DNA of 64,000 nt from Affinundibacterium fentianense (lineage in GTDB: Bacteria; Pseudomonadota; Gammaproteobacteria; Burkholderiales; Burkholderiaceae_D): NCBI RefSeq assembly GCF_018139545.1, contig NZ_JAGSPJ010000005.1, forward strand, positions 231,112 to 295,111, written 5' to 3'. The position numbers were made by a program, and so were the translations under genes. Below the pieces are notes generated by a model, which ran no database searches, had not been told where the DNA came from, and worked only from the letters and a program-made list of their open reading frames with translations. Positions within the stretch are counted from its first letter, which is position 1, and every line of letters begins with the position of its first letter. Positions 57,270-64,000 of the stretch are shown one piece after another.

Positions 57270-58508
57270 ATGGCAGTTAATTCTCCGATTCCACTCGCGG
57301 CCGATCTGAAGCCGGTTAAAGGTATTGAACTTGGTTACGCGCAGGCCGGTATTCGTAAAGCAAATCGAAAAGATTTGCTGGTGATGAAATTAGCTCCGAG
57401 CGCAACTGTCGCTGGTGTCTTCACCACGAATCGTTTTTGCGCAGCACCTGTGCAAGTGTGTAAAGCGCATCTGGAAAGTCCTCACATGGCTGTTGGCCCG
57501 ATTCGCGCTTTGGTCGTGAATACGGGAAATGCGAATGCGGGGACGGGCGATGCTGGATTGGCTGCAGCTAATGCTACCTGTACTGCCTTAGCAGAATACT
57601 TGGGTTGTGAGCCGTCTCAAATTTTGCCATTTTCGACCGGTGTCATTCTCGAACAACTCCCAGTTGACCGTTTGATCGCTGGCATGCCGGCAGCGATTGC
57701 AAGTTTGTCCGAAGATAATTGGTTTGCCGCAGCGGAAGCGATCATGACAACTGATACGCAGCCAAAGGCGGCTTCGAGTTTAATTGTGATAAATGGAATC
57801 CCGGTGACGATGACCGGGATCAGCAAAGGCGCAGGGATGATTAAACCGAATATGGCGACCATGTTGGGTTACTTGGCGTTGGATGCGAAAGTGTCACAAC
57901 CCGTTCTTGATCATTTGGTTAAGCAAGCCGCAGATCAGTCATTTAATTGCATCACCATTGATGGCGACACTTCGACGAATGATTCCTTTATGTTGATTGC
58001 AACTGGAACCTCTGCTTTAGAAATCAATGAAATTGATACCCCAGAATATAAGGCCTTAGCGGATGCGGTGATTGCTTTGTCACAAAAGTTAGCGCATATG
58101 ATCGTAAGAGATGGTGAGGGTGCTACCAAATTTATAAGCATTGCAGTCGAAGAGGGCAGTGACGTCGAAGAGTGTCGCAAAATCGCTTATTCGATCGCCC
58201 ATTCGCCTTTGGTAAAGACCGCCTTTTTTGCATCCGATCCGAATTTGGGCCGCATTTTGGCAGCGATTGGTTATGCTGGCGTGAATGATTTGGATGTGAG
58301 TAAATTAAATCTTTATCTAGACGATGTTTGGGTTGCCAAAAATGGTGGACGCAATCCTGATTATCGGGAGGAGGATGGACAGCGCGTGATGAAACAAAGT
58401 GAAATTACGATTCGTGTCAAATTGGCGCGTGGTCTTGCGAAAGCGACGGTTTGGACCTGTGATTTGTCGCACGACTACGTGTCGATTAATGCTGATTATC
58501 GCTCTTAA
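57270..58508 (+). CDS. argJ: Bifunctional glutamate N-acetyltransferase / amino-acid acetyltransferase ArgJ
   Basis: Recycles acetyl groups in arginine synthesis and can also start the pathway. The 412-residue precursor is self-cleaved before the nucleophile Thr197 in [15 protein letters not shown]. Other motifs are [22 protein letters not shown] and the C-terminal [15 protein letters not shown]. The start follows ACTCAAGGAC. It leads the argJ-DUF815-mutT run common in betaproteobacteria, with a five-base gap to the next gene. Confidence 0.97.
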   Translation: MAVNSPIPLAADLKPVKGIELGYAQAGIRKANRKDLLVMKLAPSATVAGVFTTNRFCAAPVQVCKAHLESPHMAVGPIRALVVNTGNANAGTGDAGLAAANATCTALAEYLGCEPSQILPFSTGVILEQLPVDRLIAGMPAAIASLSEDNWFAAAEAIMTTDTQPKAASSLIVINGIPVTMTGISKGAGMIKPNMATMLGYLALDAKVSQPVLDHLVKQAADQSFNCITIDGDTSTNDSFMLIATGTSALEINEIDTPEYKALADAVIALSQKLAHMIVRDGEGATKFISIAVEEGSDVEECRKIAYSIAHSPLVKTAFFASDPNLGRILAAIGYAGVNDLDVSKLNLYLDDVWVAKNGGRNPDYREEDGQRVMKQSEITIRVKLARGLAKATVWTCDLSHDYVSINADYRS

Positions 58509-58513
58509 CACGT

Positions 58514-59383
58514 ATGTCACAACTCGATCATTTTTTATTGCGCGCGGAGCAAGTGCTGAACCGCGTTGAAGCGCTGTTACCGGAGGTCGTATCGATTCCC
58601 GATTGGGAATCGGGAACAGCGTTCCGTTGGCGCAAGCGTGGTACGCAGGCTTATTTGCAAGTTGTGAAGCACGTTTCCAAAATTAGTTTTGATGACCTAC
58701 AGCACGTCTCACAGCAAAAGAAATTAATCGAACAAAATACGCGTCAGTTTGTACATGGCAAGCCTGCCAATAATGTCTTGTTGACTGGTGCGCGTGGCAC
58801 AGGTAAGTCTTCCTTGATCAAGGCTTGTTTGCACGAATTTGCTAGCCAAGGTCTGCGTCTGATTGAGGTTGATAAAGCGGATATGGCCGATTTGCCGGAC
58901 ATCATCGAGTTGATCGCCGAACGCCCAGAAAAATTCGTCTTGTTTTGCGATGATCTTTCGTTCGAGGAAGGTGAGCCAGGGTATAAAGCTTTAAAGGTAG
59001 CGCTTGATGGAAGTATCGCGGCACAAACAGAGAATGTCTTAATTTACGCAAGTTCAAATCGACGTCATTTAATGCCAGAAAAGATGTCCGATAATGCCGG
59101 TTATCATCATGCCGATGATGGCGATTTGCATCCGGGCGAGACGGTAGAAGAAAAGATCTCGCTATCGGAACGTTTCGGATTATGGGTGTCGTTTTATCCA
59201 TTTAAGCAGGAGGATTACCTTGATATCGTGGGGTATTGGTTAAGTCGCTTCGCATGTACAACAGCACAAATTGAGACGGCGCGTGCTGAAGCTTTGCGCT
59301 GGGCCTTGCAACGTGGCTCGCGTTCTGGTCGGGTTGCTTGGCAGTTCGCACGTGATTACGCGGGTCGTTTAAATTCCCCCTAG
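58514..59383 (+). CDS. DUF815-family AAA ATPase
   Basis: A 289-residue cytoplasmic P-loop protein. Walker A is LLTGARGTGKSSL (about residue 93), Walker B KFVLFCDDLSFEEG, and sensor-like VLIYASSNRRHLMPE. The family is widespread and conserved next to argJ, but no activity is established. It begins five bases after the argJ stop, so it is co-translated with it. Confidence 0.9.
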   Translation: MSQLDHFLLRAEQVLNRVEALLPEVVSIPDWESGTAFRWRKRGTQAYLQVVKHVSKISFDDLQHVSQQKKLIEQNTRQFVHGKPANNVLLTGARGTGKSSLIKACLHEFASQGLRLIEVDKADMADLPDIIELIAERPEKFVLFCDDLSFEEGEPGYKALKVALDGSIAAQTENVLIYASSNRRHLMPEKMSDNAGYHHADDGDLHPGETVEEKISLSERFGLWVSFYPFKQEDYLDIVGYWLSRFACTTAQIETARAEALRWALQRGSRSGRVAWQFARDYAGRLNSP

Positions 59384-59518
59384 TAAAGCGATTTTTCAAG
59401 CTTTTTGATTTTTTTAACTTGTCCTTGAATTGAATTCAAAGCGCAATCTATCAGACTATCGAATACATAGCCTTATCATGCACCCCCTCCTTTCTTGTAC
59501 GCTCGCGTATTGTTATTC

Positions 59519-59953
59519 ATGAACGCATCCAATCATCCAAGTCAAATCACGCCAGTTAATGTTGCGGTCGGTATTTTGATGAAGCAGAACGGCGACGTAT
59601 TGCTTGGCCAAAGGCCTGAAGGAAAGCCCTATGCTGGCTATTGGGAATTTCCCGGAGGTAAAGTCGAACAAGGCGAGGAAATTTTCGCAGCACTTCAACG
59701 TGAGTTTATGGAGGAGCTCGGTATACGTATTTTGAGTGCTGAGCCATGGTGCTGTGTTGAGTATGTCTATCCGCACGCGCACGTGCGACTCCATTTTTAT
59801 CTATCTCGTGAGTGGGAAGGCGAACCACAGAGCCTAGAAGGCCAAGCATTTGCTTGGCAAGGAACGGTCGCTGTGGAACCTCTTCTACCCGCAACAATTC
59901 CTCTCCTCGAATTTGTCGCGGAACTACGCGTCACGCCATCCTATTCAGTCTGA
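59519..59953 (+). CDS. mutT: MutT-type Nudix hydrolase
   Basis: Hydrolyses nucleoside triphosphates, most likely oxidised dGTP, preventing mutations. The 144-residue protein (ATG at 59519) has a complete Nudix box, GGKVEQGEEIFAALQREFMEELGI, and the preceding GQRPEGKPYAGYWEFPG, typical of MutT. A longer frame from 59495 adds eight residues without support. It follows the DUF815 gene after a 135-bp T-rich spacer. Confidence 0.92.
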   Translation: MNASNHPSQITPVNVAVGILMKQNGDVLLGQRPEGKPYAGYWEFPGGKVEQGEEIFAALQREFMEELGIRILSAEPWCCVEYVYPHAHVRLHFYLSREWEGEPQSLEGQAFAWQGTVAVEPLLPATIPLLEFVAELRVTPSYSV

Positions 59954-60390
59954 CAGGATCTGGGTTTGGACAATAGATCTTGTTCGAATTTACTTTTAAT
60001 TTGCGTGCATTCCCAATTACTGTTGCCAGATTCGATACTTGCAAGGCTATAAAATATTGTAAGCGATGAAGAATAGCGCACTTTTAGGATGAAATATTAT
60101 TTTCATAATTCAGTAGTAATACCTGCCCGAAAAGCGATTCATCACGACCTTCAATTTGCAAAAAAGTTTCTGTAATTTCTAGCTAAAATGAAGTCATTAA
60201 AAATAATTCAAGGACGTTAAGAAAAACTTGTTGCTGGAATGGGATACTTCCTTTCTATCTATTAAGTATAGTGAAAAAACTATTTTAATTCCTTGTTGCT
60301 ACCATTCTTGCTGTTTAATATATTGACTCCTGGTATGAAATTTTTCTTTCATATTTTGGAACTTCAATAAAAACACAAGAAAGGATTACA
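59954..60390 (+). other. 437-bp AT-rich leader of the TonB-receptor gene
   Basis: No gene is visible. The region is markedly more AT-rich than its neighbours. It contains a 7-bp dyad TATGAAA (60334-60340) / TTTCATA (60347-60353) close to the start codon, which could be an operator or a leader hairpin, and TTGACT at 60323-60328 without a matching -10. Control of the receptor gene presumably lies here. Confidence 0.5.
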
Positions 60391-63300
60391 ATGAAAAACC
60401 ATCAGAAACAAGCCGGATTTGCGCAGCGAACGGCAATTGCGTTGGCAGTCAGTATGTGTTTTGCTACTTTGGCAATCGCGCAAAGTTCGGAGGGCTCAAT
60501 TTACGGACGAGCTTCGCCTAAGGCTCAAGTCTCTATTGTCAATTTGGATACGGGTAACAAACGCCATATTGAAGCAGAAAGTGACGGTAGTTACGTATTT
60601 CCCAAGTTGCAACCAGGTCGGTATTCGCTTACTTCAGGCAATATTACGCGCGAAGTGAGTGTGACAACTGGAACGGGGATCGAAGTTTCACTCGATAATA
60701 AAGCGGTTGTCGTCGTTGCGGGCTCGAGAACTCGTGCCGCAATTGATATGAGCAGTACCGAATCAAATTCGGTGTTCACAGCCGCGGAGATTCGTGCGTT
60801 GCCTGTGAGTCGTGACACCACGGCTGTTGCGATGTTGACGCCGGGTACTGTGCAAGGCTCTGCGGGCTTGGGAAATTTGGCCTCTATTGGCGGGGCGTCA
60901 GTAGCGGAAAACGCCTACTATATCAATGGCTTTGACGTTACCAACATCCGAAACTTTGTTTCATACATTAATTTACCGTTTGAAGCGATCGCAGAGCAAC
61001 AAGTCAAGTCGGGTGGCTATGGTGCGCAATATGGTCGTTCTTTGGGTGGTGTGATCGCGATGACGACCAAGAGCGGCACCAATACATGGAAAGGTGGTGC
61101 CTCGGTGTATTTCACACCGGCATCGATTTTACGTGCCAAATCGAAAAATATTGTCGATCAAGAATTGTATGGAACCAATACGGCGCCGACTCGCTATGTC
61201 TCGTTTGCAAGTAATGATAGGAGCGAAACTTTGACAGGAAACGTGTATTTAGGCGGACCTATCATTCGCGATAAATTATTCGTATTCGGCTTGCTCAATA
61301 CCAGCATCAACAATTCAGATACCTACGATCGCACCACCAATACGAAAGGGCACAGTGAGCGTCCAAGTGGGATCTTGAAGATTGATTATTTATTGAGTCC
61401 AGATCATCGTTTTGAATTGACTGCGCTTTCAAACAAACCATCACGCTATTCCGATATTTATACAAATAAGATTGACTATTCTCTGCTGCGAGACAGTGCA
61501 CCAGATCATCAGGAGTTCGAATCAAGTTCGAATGCTCTGATGGGGAAATATACTGGCTATCTGACCGATAACTTCAATATTTCTGCGCAACTTGGGCAAG
61601 TAAAGAGTCTGAGCGAAATCCGTACCAATAAAAATCAAAAAGGTCGCGATTGTCCATGGGTCTTGGATTGGCAATTAAATCCTATGGGGTGCTACGATCC
61701 CAATAACAATGGCTCTGAGAGAGATCCGAAAGCCCCACCCGATGGTGATTTGCGTAAATCGGGACGCCTTGATCTGGAATACAATTGGGGATCCCATACG
61801 CTGCGAGCTGGCTATGACGCACAAAAATTTACGACCTCACAAGCCGGCAGCGTACAGTCTAGTGGTGGTATCTACTATCGTTACTACAAGAGCACAGATG
61901 GTACGGTTAACAATGTCCCTAACGTCGTGAAGCCCGGTGAAGAATTTGTGCGTGTGCGTTTAGCCGCGAGCGGCTCTGGCGTCTTCGACGTGATCAATGT
62001 TGCGAAGTTTGTGGAAGACAGCTGGAAGGTCAATAAAGATATCTTGATTAATACCGGCTTACGCTGGGAATCTTTCGACAATCAAACCAATAGCGGAAAG
62101 AGTTTTGTCAAAGCGGACAATCTCCTGGCGCCACGTATTGGTGCAGCATGGAATGTGTTTGGTGATGGCGAGACCAAGATCTTTGGTAACTTAGGTCGTT
62201 ACTATATTCCGGTCGCCTCGAATACCAATGTCCGGGCAACGCGATATGAATACACACATCATCGTTTCTATACCTTCACAGGCAAAGATCCGCGTACGGC
62301 TGCGCCAATTACATTGGGACCAGAGGTCGGTGCTGCTGAACTCATTGGTAGTGACCGTGAACCGAATCCTGGAACAGTTGCCGATACCCAGCTTCGTCCT
62401 ATGTCGCAATTTGAATTTATCTTAGGATTCCAACAGGCGATCTCGAAAAACCTCGCTTTTGGTATGAAATTCAATCATCGTAAAGTGACTGATGGTATGG
62501 ATGATTTCTGCGGAACCACTGGCATCGGTCAATTTATGAAAGACAAAGGGTACACTAAGTTTAATCCCAACACCTTGGCAACATGTGTCTTGATGAATCC
62601 AGGCCGTGATTTGAATTTGAACATTGATGTTGCCAACAACGGCGTATTGCAAGCTGTGACGATTCCAAGTAGTTACATTAAATTGGCAAAATACGAACGG
62701 ACCTACAATGATTTACAGTTCACTTTAGATCGCCCGTTTGACGGCAAATGGGGTATGTCAGGTTCGTACACCTACTCACGTAGCCGCGGTACATCGGAAG
62801 GGTATGTATCGTCAAATAATGATCAAATCGATGCAGGCGTGACTTCTGAATTCGACTTCGCTTCTGGTACCGATGGGATTTATGGGCCGACGCCGAATGA
62901 ACGTGCGCATTCAATCAAGTTATTTGGTTCGTATGCAATCAATGATGCATTTTCAGTCGGATTCAATAGCAGCTTGGTGTCCGGTCGCCCCAAATCTTGT
63001 TTAGGCAATGTACCTATTCCTGGCACACCGAATGCAGCCTTTGATTACTACGGTGCCGATGGAAAGACAACCAAAGGTGGCTCGGGAAGCTACGGCTATA
63101 GCTACTACTGCTTGAATGGCCAATTTGCGCCGGACTTGCTCAATCCCAAAAATACGATTGCGCAAAGCTCACTCGTTCCACGCGGCTCTCTGGGTAACCT
63201 GCCATGGACAAAAAACCTCAACCTCAGCGGCACGTACAAAATGAAACTTGAGAAAGGAATTCTCAGCTTCACTTTGGATATCTTTAATGTCTTCAATTTC

Positions 63301-63441
63301 CAAACAGAGCAGACAATTAATGAATTCAAAGACTATAGCCGAGCGACGCAACGAGCAGGTCGTGTCAACAAAAATTACGGCTTACCAAGCAGCTACCAAA
63401 GTCCGCGTTCAGCGAGGATTGCCGCGCGTTATGATTTCTGA
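60391..63441 (+). CDS. Oar-like TonB-dependent outer-membrane receptor
   Basis: A 1016-residue outer-membrane transporter. It has a signal peptide ending TLAIAQ, a carboxypeptidase-regulatory-like beta-sandwich (GRASPKAQVSIVNLDTGNKR...DGSYVFPKLQPGRYSL), a TonB plug (IRALPVSRDTTAVAMLTPG, GGASVAENAYYINGFDVTNI, GGYGAQYGRSLGGVIAMTTKSGTN) and a large beta-barrel ending in ARYDF, whose terminal Phe suits outer-membrane insertion. The regulatory domain and GxxVxMTTKSGTN plug place it in the Oar/carbohydrate-or-peptide receptor group; the ligand is unknown. AAAGGA precedes the ATG. It stands alone between a long leader and a strong terminator. Confidence 0.93.
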   Translation: MKNHQKQAGFAQRTAIALAVSMCFATLAIAQSSEGSIYGRASPKAQVSIVNLDTGNKRHIEAESDGSYVFPKLQPGRYSLTSGNITREVSVTTGTGIEVSLDNKAVVVVAGSRTRAAIDMSSTESNSVFTAAEIRALPVSRDTTAVAMLTPGTVQGSAGLGNLASIGGASVAENAYYINGFDVTNIRNFVSYINLPFEAIAEQQVKSGGYGAQYGRSLGGVIAMTTKSGTNTWKGGASVYFTPASILRAKSKNIVDQELYGTNTAPTRYVSFASNDRSETLTGNVYLGGPIIRDKLFVFGLLNTSINNSDTYDRTTNTKGHSERPSGILKIDYLLSPDHRFELTALSNKPSRYSDIYTNKIDYSLLRDSAPDHQEFESSSNALMGKYTGYLTDNFNISAQLGQVKSLSEIRTNKNQKGRDCPWVLDWQLNPMGCYDPNNNGSERDPKAPPDGDLRKSGRLDLEYNWGSHTLRAGYDAQKFTTSQAGSVQSSGGIYYRYYKSTDGTVNNVPNVVKPGEEFVRVRLAASGSGVFDVINVAKFVEDSWKVNKDILINTGLRWESFDNQTNSGKSFVKADNLLAPRIGAAWNVFGDGETKIFGNLGRYYIPVASNTNVRATRYEYTHHRFYTFTGKDPRTAAPITLGPEVGAAELIGSDREPNPGTVADTQLRPMSQFEFILGFQQAISKNLAFGMKFNHRKVTDGMDDFCGTTGIGQFMKDKGYTKFNPNTLATCVLMNPGRDLNLNIDVANNGVLQAVTIPSSYIKLAKYERTYNDLQFTLDRPFDGKWGMSGSYTYSRSRGTSEGYVSSNNDQIDAGVTSEFDFASGTDGIYGPTPNERAHSIKLFGSYAINDAFSVGFNSSLVSGRPKSCLGNVPIPGTPNAAFDYYGADGKTTKGGSGSYGYSYYCLNGQFAPDLLNPKNTIAQSSLVPRGSLGNLPWTKNLNLSGTYKMKLEKGILSFTLDIFNVFNFQTEQTINEFKDYSRATQRAGRVNKNYGLPSSYQSPRSARIAARYDF

Positions 63442-63482
63442 TCCTTGGGAATCGATCCGCACCTGTGCATGATCTAAAATAA

Positions 63483-63515
63483 AAAAAGCGCGCCGTGCCT
63501 CACGGTGCGCTTTTT
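63483..63515. terminator. Bidirectional terminator after the TonB receptor
   Basis: AAAAAGCGCGCCGTG (63483-63497) pairs with CACGGTGCGCTTTTT (63501-63515), one mismatch, 3-nt loop, flanked by A- and T-runs. It should terminate the receptor gene and also the AsmA gene arriving from the other side. Confidence 0.88.
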
Positions 63516-63592
63516 GTTGGTCGATAAGTTAAGGAGATGGCGGCCACTAGCGTGTATCGTCATCTCATTTTTGTCGCCGAATAGAGAGACGA

Positions 63593-64000
63593 TTACTTTC
63601 CGAATAGTCCTTTCAATTTGTCTTTTAGCTGTTCGTTCACCTTTTCTTTTAGTTCCTTCTTCTTTTCCTCAATGACCGGTGCTGCCTTTGCTTTGAATGC
63701 GGATTTCAGAGCTTCACTGCCAATTTGCGCAAATTGAATTTGATAGCCAAGCTTGTCGAATGGTCCGCTGATGCGTACCGGTATGGAAATGTCCTTTAGT
63801 TGAGAAAGATCGGCACCGTCTTGACCAGCGGATGTATTGACCACGGTGACTTTCGCGGTATAGTCAAGATTGCTCGCGCGTAGATCGATTCTTCCTTTCC
63901 CTCCAACTCGCAAAAATGGTGATTTCATGTCGAGATCATCGCTGTTGCCGATTCCATCGATAAACACGATGGAGGCCGAGAGTGCTGAAAAATCTGTCTT
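63593..64000 (-). CDS. AsmA-family protein, 5' partial (C-terminus only)
   Basis: The minus-strand frame is open to the window edge, giving 135 C-terminal residues beginning KTDFSALSAS. The segment TDFSALSASIVFIDGIGNSDDLDMKSPFLRVGGKGRIDL matches the conserved C-terminal repeat-beta region of AsmA proteins, large inner-membrane-anchored periplasmic proteins implicated in phospholipid transport and outer-membrane assembly. The tail is Lys/Glu-rich (EEKKKELKEKVNEQLKDKLKGL). The internal GTG at 63967 is not the true start. Confidence 0.85.
   Translation of the reverse strand, partial: KTDFSALSASIVFIDGIGNSDDLDMKSPFLRVGGKGRIDLRASNLDYTAKVTVVNTSAGQDGADLSQLKDISIPVRISGPFDKLGYQIQFAQIGSEALKSAFKAKAAPVIEEKKKELKEKVNEQLKDKLKGLFGK

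Overview
The window looks like a chromosomal segment of a betaproteobacterium of order Burkholderiales, most likely family Oxalobacteraceae and possibly Undibacterium. This is an inference from gene order and protein character: queA-tgt-yajC-secD-secF, argJ-DUF815-mutT, pilT/pilU, a recG/oxyR/ubiA neighbourhood, RIO-type kinase, GH92 enzyme and TonB receptor, at moderate GC. No database search was possible. Almost all of the DNA is ordinary chromosomal coding sequence. There is no prophage, no complete insertion sequence, no CRISPR array, and I recognised no rRNA or tRNA gene.

Layout. 1-5.4 kb: the 3' part of a protein built from near-identical 47-residue TPR-like repeats, convergent valS, then a gap with a decayed LysR-regulator remnant. 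5.4-7.6 kb: a membrane diguanylate cyclase with a periplasmic TPR sensor. 7.6-12.8 kb: a thiamin operon (thiC-thiS-thiG-thiD-thiE) behind a TPP riboswitch with a visible Shine-Dalgarno-sequestering hairpin. An 87-bp near-palindrome lies between thiS and thiG, and no thiO or thiH is present. 13-18.2 kb: a response regulator with a degenerate N-terminal receiver, a secreted-protein gene cut by an IS3-family remnant, and a LacI regulator followed by a GH92 glycosidase. 18.3-20.5 kb: a minus-strand pair, a cytoplasmic GxSxG hydrolase followed by an exported protein, the most effector/immunity-like locus here. 21-25.6 kb: Rieske oxygenase, EamA permease, mercaptopyruvate sulfurtransferase, a ZIP metal transporter that seems to lack a standard start codon, and a DUF4124-like protein. 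25.7-30 kb: RCC1-repeat lipoprotein, Wzy/PglL-type glycan ligase, HEAGH protein, glutathione peroxidase. 30-38.4 kb: pilU/pilT, the PLP-homeostasis protein and proC, RIO kinase, the yqjD-yqjE-yqjK stress operon, ubiA, oxyR. 38.6-42.1 kb: a LytTR two-component system, a small unknown ORF and an SDR enzyme, lying between oxyR and recG. 42.3-50.7 kb: recG, then queA-(small ORF)-tgt-yajC-secD-secF. 50.9-57 kb: an RND efflux pump without its outer-membrane channel, and a YbaL-type cation/proton antiporter. 57.2-60 kb: argJ, DUF815 ATPase, MutT. 60-64 kb: a large Oar-like TonB-dependent receptor and the C-terminus of an AsmA-family protein running off the end.

Most genes form short operons separated by recognisable hairpin terminators. 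The accessory points worth attention are the TPR array, the hydrolase/exported-protein pair, the pseudo-receiver regulator, the long thiS-thiG hairpin, the ZIP start codon and the two decayed loci.
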